A stretch of 64,000 bases of DNA, from contig NC_033569.1 of NCBI RefSeq assembly GCF_001680005.1, positions 806,001 through 870,000 on the forward strand. Direction: 5' to 3'. Below the pieces are notes generated by a model, which made no database searches, was not told the DNA's origin, and saw only the letters and a list, made by a program, of their open reading frames with translations. This stretch comes from Plasmodium coatneyi. Its lineage: Eukaryota; Apicomplexa; Aconoidasida; Haemosporida; Plasmodiidae. Made by a program: the position numbers and the translations under genes. Positions 19,255 through 32,612 of the stretch are shown here, one piece after another. Position 1 is the first letter of the stretch. Every line of letters begins with the position of its first letter.

Positions 19255-22200
19255 ATGGGATTCACCTTCAAATTCTACAAACATAAGCACCTTTTTCGGC
19301 TGAAGGAAAATTGGAAGGACATCGGGGCGCATGTTTTGTATTGCTCGAGTGAGGAGGCGGTTAAGCCAGAGGAGAAAAAAAATCTGGGTGAAGATGACGT
19401 CCTTGGGAGTGACCCCTGCAGGGGACATGGTGACATAACCTATCCCGAAATTGTAAACACCATTCAGTACTCATCCATTTGTATGTCTGTCTTTAACAAG
19501 CAGAACGAAGTAGTAGGCATTGTTTCGCTGGACTATGAGTTGTGTGCAGGTTCTTTTGGAAAAAAAACGCATGAGCGGGTACCCCTGTGTGATATATACC
19601 CTGCTATATCATTACACATAAAGGAGCATTCTGTGCTGTCCAGTTTGTCTCCAAATAATTCTCTTATAATAAATTTAGTGATCAGCAAAAATGTGAATTA
19701 CTTGGAAGATTTATGTTCCTACGTGTTCTATACATTTGAAGACGTTGTTTTCATTTTACTGTTTTTGCAAAAAAATAAAAAAAATAAAAATGACGAATAT
19801 TTCTCCTGTGAGAAGATGAACAGATGTCTACACATCGATGTGAAGGAGCACTTAAAAATGGACAACCTTCCATATGATAGGATTGTTCTTTTTTGTCGAT
19901 ACTCTTACACTAATAAAATATATTTACGACCGACGTGCAGCTCGGATGTGTACGATCTGCATGAACTGCTCAGAAAATATTCGCAACAAAATGGACGAGA
20001 AGAAAATCATTACCTCATTTACAATCTCATTGAGAGAAAAACTGAGGAGGACATCCTGCTATCCATACTGAATAATAAGAAAAAAATCATTGGATTTGTT
20101 TGGCTAAAGAAAAACATAGACGTCAATGTCCTCGTCCGTTTGTATAACTTGAAGGCCTACAACTATCTGCTGCGTAGGGAATTCTTTCAGGACATTGCCC
20201 CATCATTGGTATGTTTCTTCGAATGGACCAACCTCCTCTGCTTTTGCTAAGAAGAAGAGGCAATCAACCAGCAGGAATTCACCCAATTGAGAAATATTAC
20301 CTTAACGGGGAAAGCACATTAGCCATATGCATACCTCTGCTTACTAATCAACATCTATACTGTTTCACCTTTTCCGACGTGGCAGGTTCCTTTCTCCGGA
20401 GGGACGAAAAATCTGAACAAGAAGAAAAAAAAATACCTGTTCATCCAATTTAAGCAATTCATTTTGAGCCAAATCAGCGTTGAGTGCGAGGAGGACCTGG
20501 ACAAGAAGCACGAAATAAATGCGGACGTTATTTATGGCTACCTACGCGAACATTTAATGGATGATGTGGAGGAGTACGCCGCATATTTTGCGAAGAAGGA
20601 TTTAGACACACGGGTGATCCTGCGGAACATCTACAACAAGGTGTGTCCTTCACATGGGAGGAGGGTGGCGACACACCAGTTGTGCGTGCCATCCTCAAAG
20701 ATTTACTCTCCTATCCCCATTTCCTTTACAAAGGGCGCTCAAAAGGAGAAGCTCTCTGAAAGACTGTCTTTTTCCTCTTTTCCCCCCCAACACAGCTGCA
20801 GTACGACTATGAAAACTGCGCACAAAATCAGAACAACGGACGCGTCAACTTTGCACTAATGAACAAGCTGATCAACTTGTGTGCCCACATAAGCTACTCC
20901 GACGTAATGCGAACAATTTCGTGGCCAATACCATTTTTCCAGCATCCTCTTCATGCGAAAGTGCCAGGGGATGCCCTCTCCACCTCAATTATACCTCTCC
21001 CCTTCAACGCAGATCGCCCAAATCAGCGCCAAATTTCAAAGCCATTTCGATAAGGTTGAGATGCTCTACTACAACTTTAACACAGACAAGACTTACAAAA
21101 AGATATACGACAAAGTATGGAGGAAGAAAGCGGGAATAAAGACTGATGAGGGGGGAGAACACGGTACGGATGGGGAAAGAACAAAAGTGCAACCAGTTTG
21201 GCGTATCCTTGCGTCCACCCCTGTTCCTGTGCACCCATTTATTTATCCCCTCTCCACAACCCAACAGATGCAAAAAAAATCAACATCATAAAGTTGAACT
21301 GTGACAATAGCGGCACGGGCAAGTCGGGGAAGAGCTCCAAGGAGGTGGTGAACCTGTCCTACTTTGACATATTCCTCCTTCTGCAGAATATTTACCCCGA
21401 GATTTTCAAAAAGGTAGGCACGAGGATCGTGCACGGAGAAACTTCGTCACTGGATTAACAGAAAAAGCAGCACACATGGCACCTTCCTACGCGTGGACTT
21501 CCGCCCAATATTTATAGTCGCTTCATAACCAACTGTAATATGCCTTCCCATCTTAGAACGAAATCATCCTGCTGTTTCTTTTCCTCGACTTGTACGAGTT
21601 GATCACCGTGGAAGAGTCGACCCCGTTTGACTGTGTCTCATTCAAGGTGAGTGATTCACCATTTTTTCTCTTCCCTTTGCGGTTATATATGTGTCCCCCC
21701 TTTGGAAGTATGTGCATTTCATCACCCAGGTCTATTCACCTTTTGTTTTTCTCCCCTGTGTATGTGTCCCCTTCGCAGCTCTACCTGGACGAACTGGTGG
21801 ACATTAAGAAAAACTACTTCATCTGTAAATACAAGCACATCGACTGGCTGAGCAGTTTGGGTGACAAAGACAAAAATGCCTTTTCGTTAAACTTGTTCAT
21901 TCTGAATGAGAAGGTAGGTCATAGAGCGACAGGAAATGGGAAGTCAAACGAGCACACACCCATGTGTGCAATTACACATGTACTGTTAACTGCCCCATTG
22001 CCCACGCGTAGTACCACCATCACTGCAAAGACGTGCTGCTCAAGATCGAAAAGTACTACGACGAAGTGGACTATGTTGTGGCCACGAACAACGAGCGAGG
22101 GAGAATCCCACTCATCCTGAATTACTTCAATCGCGTGAAGAAGAAAAAAAAGACAAACACTTTGGAGTCCTTGTATGTGCTGAATAAGTACACTCTTTTC

Positions 22201-25200
22201 CTTCCTCCATGCACGGACTATATGAGGATGACCGATATAGAGGACGTGCAGAAGCTGCTGGAAGCCGTGGAGGACAAGGAGAAGGAGCCCATTAATATGG
22301 CTATTTTGTCTTTAAAGGAGTTCCACAGACGGGGCGTTGGCCAGGGGGAGGAGGCCCCCTCAGGTTAGACACAGCGCACCAAAACGGAGCGGCATCAAAA
22401 CGGTGGAAAATATTCATGCATGCAGCGCTAACGTGTACCCACTTTGCTTCTCCCCTCTGCAGAGCTCAAGTTCTACCGCTCCCAAAACTACTACATCTTC
22501 GTCACGAGGTGCGGAGGCAAAGCCATAAACGTGACCGCCGGACGCATCCTGAACAACATCGACTTTTACTATAAGCTGAAAGCCTTCGATTTTAAGGACG
22601 TCATTTTGAGGAACGAGAACCGGGAAGAGAAGCACTTCCTGCTCTCCTTCTTTTTGTCCATAATTATTTTCAAGTTTTACGACAAGCGTATTGTTCATAA
22701 CATTTTGGGGTGAGCGGCATTTCCACCTTTGCGTGATGCACTTTGCGTGAATTTCTTTCTGTGACCCCCCTTGCACACGCTCCTTTCGTTTGTTTAACTT
22801 CCCTTGCCCCCTTAGAATGACGAAGGCCTGCTCATGCCAGATCGCCGTGGGAGACAACACCTACAGCGACGTCTACAAGCACTTCAAGTTTTTGTTTACG
22901 AAGGATAACAGCGTGAGCGTGTTTAAGAAGGAGCCCCCCATGGGTGTAGAGACAACACATAATTATAACCATGTGGGTAGCCAAAGACCGAAGAACGAAA
23001 TGAATGAAAGGTTTTACCTCGTGATGACAAAACAAATGTGTCTGAAAAAATTTACAAACATCGACCACAATATTGTCTTTTGGGGAATCAATGACGTGTG
23101 CCTAAGTGTGATATACAAACTGATGACAAACAACGAATACTTTTTTAACAACATAATTATAGTCAGTCCTTACAGGAATAAATTTCTCGAGGGAACCACT
23201 ACCGGAGCAGTTGGGCAAGACGACTATAACTGCAATAGCATCAAAAACTGGAGTTTGGAAAATGTAGAAATGTACAGAAAGCTAGCAAACTTAATGATCA
23301 AGCAAAGAGTGAGAATAATTCACGACAATATTTTCAGCATCGATAGAGAGAATAAAAGGATTGAGCTAAACAACAGTGAATTTATTTTTTACGATTATCT
23401 GTTTATTTGTTTTGACAAGGAGGATATTAGCACTTACTCGTTCCAACTGAACAGCTATGAAATGGGGAAGAAAAAGAACTTCAATTTTATCGAGAGGAAT
23501 AAGAGCTCCGCTTGTCCTAATGAGCGATTCGACTTTCTGACCAAGGCGAAGGATTACGAGAAGTTTGAGGCGAGTGAATGGTCTGCAAAGGAGCGATCCG
23601 TTGAGAGGGGAACACCTAGAAGGGGGAAATATCGCCTAAACAGGGTGAAGAGGCACCACGTGGGCAGTCCAAAAATGCAGGGCGGAAAGGACGCCGTAAG
23701 CAATATGCAACATCCCGAGGGGGAGGACCCCTCTAGCAGCTCCGACTCCAGCGAGGGGGACGTCACAGGGGTGGCCTCTAAAGGAATGTTGCATGGTGGA
23801 ACGCAGCATGACCAGAGGGGTGAACACATCGGGGGAAAGAATCCAAAAGAAGAATCAGGCAAAACAAACGACGAGGAGGAATACCACTCTGATTACTCAA
23901 CGCTATCGTCCAGTTGCATACAAACAAGTGAAGCGAGTCTGTCAGAAGGGGAAACTCAGGGTGGTGGCGCCCTCCAAATGGCCAACACGAATGATGATGC
24001 GTCTGATCAGCAGGGTGGTAACACCACGATAAGGGCACACCCCATTGACGGCGCGTTAAGCAAAGCTGCGGGAAGTAAAGGAGAATTGTTGAGGGAAGGG
24101 GTTTCAGCGGGGGTAGTTCCTCCTTCCCATCCGGGTGAAGGTAAAAAAAGGGGGTCAAAAATGGTGGGCAAAGTGGACAACTCGGGTGAGATGCGAACGA
24201 CACAGATGGTGAAGACTGCGTCGCGTCCCTCCACGGAGAGGAAAAACGTGGAAGGGCTGTTCAGCATCAGCGACCCCTTCTTGGACAAATACTTCGACAA
24301 AAACAGCACCTACATGACGGTAGTGAAAAACTGCGTTAGTTACATCGTCATCTATAGCGATAACATGGACATCCTCACGGTAGTTAATTTTTTCCTAAAA
24401 AATGGAGTGAAGTCTTACAAGCTTTTAATTATATCACCACACACATGTACCAAGTGCAGTGAAAAAAATACAAAAAATAATTTAAGGGAAAAAATATCTA
24501 AACATAGACTCTACTACGAGCACAAAAAACAGCTGAAGGAAAATTACATAATATCTGATGATTCACTTAGGAAATATAGTTATCACAAGAATTGCGTACC
24601 TGACAATGTTAAGCAGGTCCTAAACAAAGTTTTTCTCCTTTTTCATTTTCTAAAAATCAGAATAATCCAGGGAGAGATTATTGCCATTAAGAAGAGCAAA
24701 CAGAACCGCCTGAAACATGTTGTCGTTCGCTTTTGCAAGCATGCGAAGGTTGACCCAACTTTGGTGTCTGCTCAGAAGTTTCTTTTTAAAAACACCGTGT
24801 TGATTCCCTGCAGGGTTCTGCTCTGCTCCTATGTGTTCAACATCAGCAACCATCTACACTATGTGCTGAACAAGGCCTCCATCGTCTACAACGACCGCAT
24901 CTGTGTGAACCACAAATTTCAAGTACGTCCCACATCGTACAGCAGATTAACATCCTTTTTTGCCAGTAAGTGGATCATACTGATGTCTATCCCTTCCTTC
25001 CTTTTTTCTCCACCCCACTCAGACGAATGACAAATTCATCTTCAGCGCCGGAGAGCTGTGTGCATTTTCGAGTAAATACCGAATAGGCAAAGAGAACATC
25101 CTAAACCATGAGCAGTACAATGGTAGCGAAATTGGCAAGCTCGTAAGCAAAAGGTTTTTAAGTATTATCACCGAAAATGTTAATATGCCCTGCGATTTTT

Positions 25201-26463
25201 CGGGTTCTAAGAAGAGCGTCAAGAACACGCAGCAAGAGGCGAACAAATCCTCCACTGGGGAGAACACAAATGGAGGGAATGGCCAACGTGATGACGCAGA
25301 GAACCCCGTGGATCTGTACAGAACGCTGAAGGTTTTCGAGAAGCCCATCATCCATTTCAGCTGCCTCCCCTGCGATTTTTACTTCTATCATTTCCAAGCG
25401 CCCACAGGGGATCTCTGCAAGTTCCACGACCCATGCGCCGCGGGGAAAGGCAGCACCTGCAATGTAGACAAAACTGGTGGAGTAGGCAGTACCGGCAGAG
25501 TAAACGCCACGGGAAACAACATAACTGAAAGGATGAACTCAACAAATGTGTATAAGGAAGCCTTCCTTACGGATACCCTAAAGATATGTGTGCGCAAGGA
25601 CATGCAGCTAAGCGAGCGCTTCAAAGTGAGGCACTTCGAGGTTGCCAGTAATATCAGCACGGAGGGTTACTATTGCAGAGTCACGACGAATTCATTGAAC
25701 CGGATAAACTCTTTCACATACTTGGGTAGGATTCCCTGTAACCTTGCGTAGTGGCGCCATGATGAGGGTGCCACTTGTTGCCCGTGTAGTGGTGTGAACC
25801 GGTGCGAAGAAACACCTCACCCCTTTGCCGCTCCCCCCTGACAGGCCGCCAGAAACTGAACTTCCACAACCTGCACAAGCTGTGTAACATGTCCATCAAC
25901 TACTTCTACACGATTCTTAAAAATATAAGGAGCTACCCACACTACGATATTTTAACCCTGCTGAGTGAGGAGAGGGAGAAGTCCATTTTTCACTACAAGT
26001 AGGGCGCGACCTACGCATCATTGGATCAGTCATTTTGATGCGTCGTAAGGAAGCACCTGGGAGGATGCTTCTCACGTGAAGGCAAGATGGCATTACCACC
26101 TCCTTCTGTACCTCCCTCCGCACCGATCACAGGTTCCAAATGTTTAGGGAAAAGCTCAAGACGAAGTTAATGCATCTGCCTTTGGTGAAGGAGTCCATCC
26201 ACGAACATCTACAGGTATGATCACGTCATTTCGCATGAGGGCTCCGTCCTCGAGGCACATAAACGGCTTCGTTGCACATGTCACCACTACACCCACGGCA
26301 GGGCGTCAACAACGCGGAGTCCTTCCGGAAGTACGTGCGGGATCAGCTGTTCCTAGAAGATGGCCCCATGACGGAAATCATCAAGGAGAAGGTGGAGACG
26401 CACCTGATTGAATACATAAAAGAAAATCACGAATTGCTCAACGGGTACTACTTGCCTTGCTGA
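19255..26463 (+). CDS. CFAP61: CFAP61-like flagellar protein (GNAT-like plus FAD/NAD-binding domain)
   Basis: Fourteen exons: 19255-20208, 20386-20640, 20796-20903, 21013-21163, 21268-21413, 21557-21646, 21779-21913, 22012-22363, 22463-22709, 22816-24922, 25023-25725, 25845-25998, 26133-26214, 26302-26463. They splice in frame to about 1881 residues. The N-terminal third has acetyltransferase-like segments (VVGIVSLDYE; IYLRPTCSSDVYDLHELL). A Rossmann-type beta-alpha-beta near 901 (NIVFWGINDVCLSVIYKL) and a late FIFSAGELCAF element (about 1520) recall the FAD/NAD fold of CFAP61, a calmodulin/radial-spoke-associated protein of motile axonemes. In Plasmodium only male gametes build flagella. An acidic, Ser/Gly-rich insertion spans about 1070-1320. 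Introns are short and many, unlike its neighbours. The name rests on architecture; upstream exons are possible. Confidence 0.65.
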
Positions 26464-27020
26464 AAAGGTTCGCAAGGGCTGCGTGATTTTGCGCGCAGTT
26501 GCCCCCGCTTCCATTGAATACTCCCCTTCGAAGTTGTATATAGGCGCGTTCACCAGATTGTGCGTGTGCCAACGAACGTGTTCGGAAGTGCAATCAGGGG
26601 GATGAACTATTACGGGAGATTAGTAACGTCCCCTCCAGCGTAAGGCACACCTTGCTCCTCACGTAGATGTAACTAGCCTTAAACTTTAATTGAAATATGG
26701 GTAAGTTTGGTTCCCTTTTGAGGGATAAAAAGAGTGAGGAAAGGATCGTCACGTGGCGACGTGCCAACATGGCGAAGTGGGTGCTATGCATAACTTGTGG
26801 GAGGTAAAGACGCACACACGGATGCATGCATGTAAGGACGTGTGGTCCGACTACGTGCCAAACGGTCAGGAGCACAATATTAGCACTCGCTACGGCTATC
26901 ACGGTCACGGCCACCCGTACAGGAACGGTCCTCACTTAGCTGAAATATAGCTAGCCATCCGCGCTAGCGCTATTGGCAGTACCTCCAGCATCAGCATCAG
27001 CACCACCGCTTGTTACCATC
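26464..27020. other. Convergent spacer CFAP61/ATPbeta
   Basis: Short spacer between two 3' ends. No open frame with family-like content. It includes a CAGCATCAGCATCAGCACC stretch just past the ATPbeta stop (about 26985-27005). Confidence 0.5.
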
Positions 27021-28700
27021 TCACGAAACCTGCTTGGCCATTTCCACCGCCTTGGACTTCACTTCCTCCAGGTCGCCCACCATATAGAAGGCCATTTCGG
27101 GGAGGTCGTCACAGTTTCCCTTGAGCAGCTCGGAAAATCCCTTGATGGTATCTTCCAATTCGACAAACCTACCCGGTTTACCAGTAAACACTTCAGCCAC
27201 GGCAAACGGTTGGGACAGGAATCTCTGCACCTTCCTAGCCCTGGCGACTGTTAGTTTATCCTGTTCAGACAGCTCGTCTATTCCTAAAATGGCAATGATA
27301 TCCTGTAATGACTTATAATCCTGTAAAATCTGTTGTACATTTCTGGCTACTTCGTACTGCTCTGCACCGACAATATCAGGTGTTAACATACGGGAGGTGG
27401 AATCCAAAGGGTCGACAGCAGGGTAAATACCTAACTCAGCAATAGACCTAGACAGCACAGTTGTTGCGTCAAGGTGAGAAAAGGTCGTTGCAGGTGCAGG
27501 GTCTGTCAGATCATCTGCAGGTACATAAACCGCCTGAACAGATGTAATGGAGCCATTTTTCGTGGTGGTAATTCTCTCCTGTAGAGCTCCCAAATCGGTG
27601 GATAGAGTGGGTTGGTATCCAACTGCTGAAGGTATACGTCCTAACAGAGCAGATACTTCGGACCCTGCCTGAGTAAACCTATATATATTATCTACAAAGA
27701 GTAACACATCCTGGTTTTCTTCATCTCTAAAGTATTCTGCCACAGTTAAACCGGTTAGGGCAACTCTTGCACGAGCTCCTGGAGGTTCATTCATCTGGCC
27801 ATATACCAAAGCCGCCTTTGACCCATTAAAATCGTATTCTCCATTTCCAATTTTTTTTTTTTTAATAACTCCAGTAGTTATCATTTCATGGTACAAATCG
27901 TTCCCTTCTCTTGTCCTTTCCCCAACCCCAGCAAAGACGGAATATCCACCATGCTTCTTCGCTACGTTATTAATTAACTCCATGATTAGAACAGTTTTTC
28001 CCACCCCTGCTCCGCCGAAGAGACCTATTTTACCTCCCTTAGCGTATGGTGCGATTAGGTCGACCACCTTAATGCCTGTAATTAGGAGAGCAGGTTCTGT
28101 ACTCTGGTCTGTGAATAATGGTGGCTCCCTATGAATGGGTAAAGTTTTCTTACACTTTATGTCTCCACATTCATCTATTGGTTCTCCAATGACGTTCATA
28201 ATTCTTCCGAGAGTTTCTTTCCCTACCGGTACTGATATTGGCTTACCACTATCTAGAACCTTTTGTCCTCTGACTAACCCATCCGTTGCATCCATGGCGA
28301 TGGTCCTCACTACCTTGTTTCCTAAATGTTGTGCGACCTCTAGAATTATTTTTTTATCGTCTAGATCTGCTTCCAGTGCGTTTAGAATGGAGGGAGGGAT
28401 ATCCTCAAATTCGACATCCACCACGGCTCCTATGACTTGCGATATTTTTCCCATCTTGGTGCTACTTCCCTTTTCGTCTCGTTTACTTGCGGCGGTAGCA
28501 TCTGTACCTTTCATCCCCGTGGAAGGATTCTTCTTAAGGTTGGCGCTTTCGCTGCTGGAGAAGTGTCTACATAGGGGGGTGCCGTTCACTGTGCAATCCG
28601 TTTTGGTGCTAACTTTTCCGCCCGTTTTACCCCAAAATTGGTTACCCAACTTGGAATACCGCCTCAGCGGCGCGTTCCGCATCCACCTGAACCGGTGCAT
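27021..28700 (-). CDS. ATPbeta: Mitochondrial F1F0 ATP synthase subunit beta
   Basis: Single exon, 559 residues. A basic N-terminal presequence (MHRFRWMRNAPLRRYSKLG) fits mitochondrial import and is followed by a Ser/Lys-rich stretch to about residue 80. The nucleotide-binding core is intact: Walker A GGAGVGKT at 229-236, the GERTREGNDLYHEM segment, the LLFVDNIYRFTQAGSEVSAL region with Walker B, PADDLTDPAPATTF, and the DSTSRM motif. Subunit beta carries the catalytic sites that make ATP from ADP and phosphate on the matrix side of the inner membrane. A small lysine-rich insertion (KKKKIGNG) interrupts the region after DLYHEM. The next gene upstream on the same strand is SHMT, as in P. falciparum. 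Confidence 0.97.
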   Translation of the reverse strand: MHRFRWMRNAPLRRYSKLGNQFWGKTGGKVSTKTDCTVNGTPLCRHFSSSESANLKKNPSTGMKGTDATAASKRDEKGSSTKMGKISQVIGAVVDVEFEDIPPSILNALEADLDDKKIILEVAQHLGNKVVRTIAMDATDGLVRGQKVLDSGKPISVPVGKETLGRIMNVIGEPIDECGDIKCKKTLPIHREPPLFTDQSTEPALLITGIKVVDLIAPYAKGGKIGLFGGAGVGKTVLIMELINNVAKKHGGYSVFAGVGERTREGNDLYHEMITTGVIKKKKIGNGEYDFNGSKAALVYGQMNEPPGARARVALTGLTVAEYFRDEENQDVLLFVDNIYRFTQAGSEVSALLGRIPSAVGYQPTLSTDLGALQERITTTKNGSITSVQAVYVPADDLTDPAPATTFSHLDATTVLSRSIAELGIYPAVDPLDSTSRMLTPDIVGAEQYEVARNVQQILQDYKSLQDIIAILGIDELSEQDKLTVARARKVQRFLSQPFAVAEVFTGKPGRFVELEDTIKGFSELLKGNCDDLPEMAFYMVGDLEEVKSKAVEMAKQVS

Positions 28701-30048
28701 CGTGTGGTTACTTCAATGGCCCAAGGATAGGTATGCAGAGATACGGTGATGAGCTTCCTCGTAAAATTTTGTTCTAGGATGAGTCAACTTGGCCCAGTTC
28801 CACTTCTTTCCCTCTTTCTCTAACCTTCGTGCGACACCTCCCGTTTCGCCGCGCACCCAAGCCAGTTTCTCACCTTTTCGTAAATCCCCCAGGGGAATGG
28901 CCACTAACCCAATTCGAAAAAAAAAAAAAAAAAGGGAACAACTCTTCCACGCGCTTTGTGTGATATGCCCACGAGAGTACACTCTCAAAGCGGCCAAAAT
29001 AATCTCTGCGGATAAGCCCCAGGGCTTCCACTACATATATGCGTATGCAAGTATTCCCAGTGAATGTACTAGCGAACGAGTGAAGTCAATGCACACATTC
29101 GCTAATCATCCGAATACAACTACGCGTGGCTTTTTTTTTTTTTTCTCACAAATAGAGTGTACTTAAAAGGTATCCTTGGTTCGTTAATGCCGTTCTGGTT
29201 CTTCCTCGAAGGATACTTTTTTCGTTCGAAAAAAAAAAAAATTCCCTCCAAAATTGGATGAACGGAAGAGAATCTTGCGACGTCAATTTATGATACCCCT
29301 TCGCGTGACAATCCGCACTCCCTTCCGTGTGATCCCTCTTTTTTAAAATTGCGCGCCTACCCCCTTCCACATTGGGTTCGCATTTCCTAACCGTTCCGAC
29401 TTAATTTTTTTTCACCCCAAATGGTAAAAAAAAAATGGCGGGCTGATTTGGCCTGAACTTGCGGTCGGGTCAACGCGTACGTAGGCCCGGTGCGCTAGTA
29501 CGGCACACACGTGAGCATACACCACCGTTGGTGCATCGTTACGTTCAAGCGTATATCCAAACGCGCAGCCACAATTAGAGAATATTCGCAAATTGGTAAA
29601 TTCCCCAGTAGGTACAGCCCTCCGTTTTTGCATCCCTCCCATTGTTGCCTTTTTCCCCCTCGGGAGCTACGGCCCGCAAAATAACCCGCGCAGTTGCCGC
29701 TCCGATCACCTGAAGCGGTTTAATTGTGAAACGCTTAACCACGTGGGGAAAAGATGCCGACGTTGGAAGGGACTCCCCCTCCACAGAGTTTTTCACCTTT
29801 GTGATATTTACTTTTGACTCATGTGTTTGGAAGTGAGCGTCCCTTTGCGCATTCGAGGTCTACCCCTTTATGGGGGTAGTCCAGGGAGGGGTAAAAAAAA
29901 AAATAATAAAATAAATAAATAGAATAAAATGAATGAAAAGCAAACGGCGAAACAACCATGTCCACGTTTGCTGGGGCATACACCTATGGTCGACTCGCCG
30001 TCGGATGGGGACCTAATAACAACATGATCCCCACAACCCCTAGCTCAA
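28701..30048. other. Intergenic region SHMT/ATPbeta
   Basis: About 1.35 kb between two genes on the - strand, so it should contain the ATPbeta promoter and the SHMT 3' UTR. A runs at about 28918-28933 and 29229-29241 and a T run near 29130. No coding signal. Confidence 0.5.
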
Positions 30049-31595
30049 TCAGGGGAAGGGCAAAGCACCAGCCCAGGTGACAACCTCCTGCTTCAACTTC
30101 TGCAGATCAGCACTGTTAGGCAAGCCTTTCTTAAAGTCGACCAGTTTTTTCCCATACTGCTCCTGCAAGTCTACAGTTATTTTGATGGCCTTTTCCAAAA
30201 TATCTGCGATGAAGTCCATGTCCTTTTCCTTTGCGCCTCTGGTAGTCATGGCAGGGGTGCCAATTCGCACCCCGCTAGGAGAGACGCAGTCCACGTCCGA
30301 CGGAATGGTATTCTTATTCAGTGCCACGTTAATAGCGTTACACGTTTCCTGCAGTTTGGATCCAGTAATACCAAACTTCCTCAGGTCTACAACAATGAGG
30401 TGATTATCCGTTCCGTTGGTGACTAAGTCTATATTCTTACTAAGTAAAGATTTAGCTAGTGCTTTACTGTTTAGTAGAACCTGTTGTGTGTATTCCTTAA
30501 ATTCGGCTGACTTCACCTCCTTCAGTTGACACGCAACAGCTGCAATTTTATTGTTGTGGGGTCCTCCCTGGAAGCTCGGAAACACTGCACTATTTATTTT
30601 TTGATCAATTCCTGGATTTCTTTTTTTATTGAAAAATACCAATGCACTTCTGGGTCCTCTTAATATTTTATGTGTCGTTGTGGTAACTACGTCGGCATAC
30701 AAAAAAGGGTTGTTCAGAATGCTGCATGCAACAAAACTTGATATGTGCGAAATATCAGCGAATAAATATGCACCCACTTCATCACAGATTTGTCTAAACT
30801 TCTCATATTCTATGTCTCTAGGGTAGCTGGTGTATCCACAGATGATCACCTTCGGTTTGAAGGACAAGGCCATCTCACGCACTGCATCTAAGTCCACATA
30901 TCCTTGGTCGTTACATTTGTAGAGCTTTGACTCAAACATATCCGACGTGATGGATACTTTTTTTTTTTCATCGAAAAATCCATGTGTTAAATGTCCTCCT
31001 GAGCATAGATGCATCCCCATTATTTTTCCCTTTACTCCTACCAAAGCGTACAGAGCTTGCACATTAGCAGCGGATCCGGAAAGCGGTTGCACGTTCACTC
31101 CCCATTCTTCCTCACTTACATTGAAGGCTTCCAATGCCCTCTTCTGGCAGAGCTCCTCAATTTTGTCTATGTAGTCGTTCCCTCCGTAGTACCTCTTCTT
31201 GGGGTAACCCTCCGAGTACTTGTTGCTGACTCGGTTCCCGAGGCACTCACGCACGGCGTGATTAGTCAGATTCTGCGGTGAGCAAGTAGTAAAGAAGTGG
31301 TGCAAAAAATTACGTTTCAGCTGAACGACACAGCACGTCTACACGGGAGGTCATCCCTGCCGGCGTTAGCGGAAGACCTACCTCAGATGCTATCAAATTT
31401 ATGGTCTCCTTTTGTCTCTTCTCTTCGTCCGCCAAAATGTCGTACAGCTCCTTGTCGATTTGTTGCAGCGGCTCGTTGTTAAACTGAGAGGGGGGAAAGT
31501 TCGTGCGTGTGTTGCGCTGCCACGGAGCAGAGAGCACGAAACGAAACGGATAAAAGGATAAAAAGAGAAAACATTTTTTGGGGGGTTATTACCAT
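30049..31595 (-). CDS. SHMT: Serine hydroxymethyltransferase, cytosolic type
   Basis: Three exons: 31595-31593 (the ATG alone, donor GTAATA), 31483-31382 and 31272-30049, making 442 residues, the length known for Plasmodium SHMT. It converts serine and tetrahydrofolate to glycine and methylene-tetrahydrofolate, feeding thymidylate synthesis. Visible: the splice between LIASE and NLTNHAVRECLGNR restores the family signature; pyridoxal phosphate lysine 237 lies in VTTTTHKILRGPRS; cysteines 125 (GMHLCSGG) and 364 (DVDCVSPSG) correspond to the redox pair described in the P. falciparum enzyme. Exon 2 opens FNNEPLQQIDKEL, matching the usual residue 2 onward, which is why an ATG-only first exon was chosen. 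An unspliced start at 31537 would add 18 unrelated residues. Confidence 0.95.
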
Positions 31596-32612
31596 TTTGC
31601 TGCGATGTTCGAATTAAAGAAGGATGGGCTCAACTTTATTTGTTTGGATGGGGAGAGAGTCACTACTGTTGGGGGGTATAACCACTGGCACGTATGTGTG
31701 CACGTTTTTTTTCTTTTCCCTGAGTGTGTTTTACAGTTGTCACAATGAATGAATGAACACAAAGACTGGTGGGTGCGATTGCACATTATCATTTCTCAGA
31801 TTGTACCTTTTGTCAGTAAAAAAAAAAAAAAAAAGAAAGGGAACTAAACGGTAGCTAATAACCTTAACGTGATGCACTAAAATTGCTTTTCCATCCAAGT
31901 GTGCGCATTGGAGAGCTAACACATTTGATCCCCTGCCCCGCAAACGTGTGCAATATGCAAGCCGCATTAGTGGAGAGAAAGAAATGGCTACCTCTGCACA
32001 GGCTTGTATGTATTCCTTCATGAATCCCAAATGGGCTTTTTACGTGGTGAGCCAAACGTGTATTTGTGTGCCCAACAAAGTGGAGCCGCATACCCCCCAC
32101 ATGGTGTTCCGACAGCGTTGGTGATGATGATGTGATGATGGGCGTATGTGAAAAAAAAAAAAAAAAAGGTGCTCCTCCCTTTGGCTTTTCACATGGAGGT
32201 GCCAAACAGGAATAACGCAGCCCCTTCACTATCCCTCTTTGGTGTGCTATGGGCTCAATTTTTATAGGCAAATGGATGCGGAGGTCCAGTTCCCTCGGAC
32301 GGGGAAAGCGGTTTCGTGACATAAAAAAGGGAGCACACGGAAGGGGGTGTAGAAGTACGTCTGAAGGTATGCGTGGGCGAATGTGCCTGTGCAGTTATAC
32401 GAACGAACGTGATACCCCTGGGGGAAGGACACAAATTCAAACAAGAAAATGATATGCACATCGGGGTGGCAAAGCTGCCTGGTCCGTTTTGTGCAACAAA
32501 AAAAGGAGCAAAAAAAACACGCATGGAAGGGTTTTACTGGGACATGCAAACAATGGTAGAAAAAAACAAACAGGTGTTATTCTATGCATGCTCATGCGCA
32601 TGTGACTGCCCC
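31596..32612. other. Intergenic region MT-A70.2/SHMT
   Basis: About 1 kb upstream of SHMT and downstream of MT-A70.2, both on the - strand. A tracts near 31818-31834 and 32150-32167. A GATGATGATGTGATGATG run lies at about 32121-32138. No gene supported. It should hold the SHMT promoter. Confidence 0.5.
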
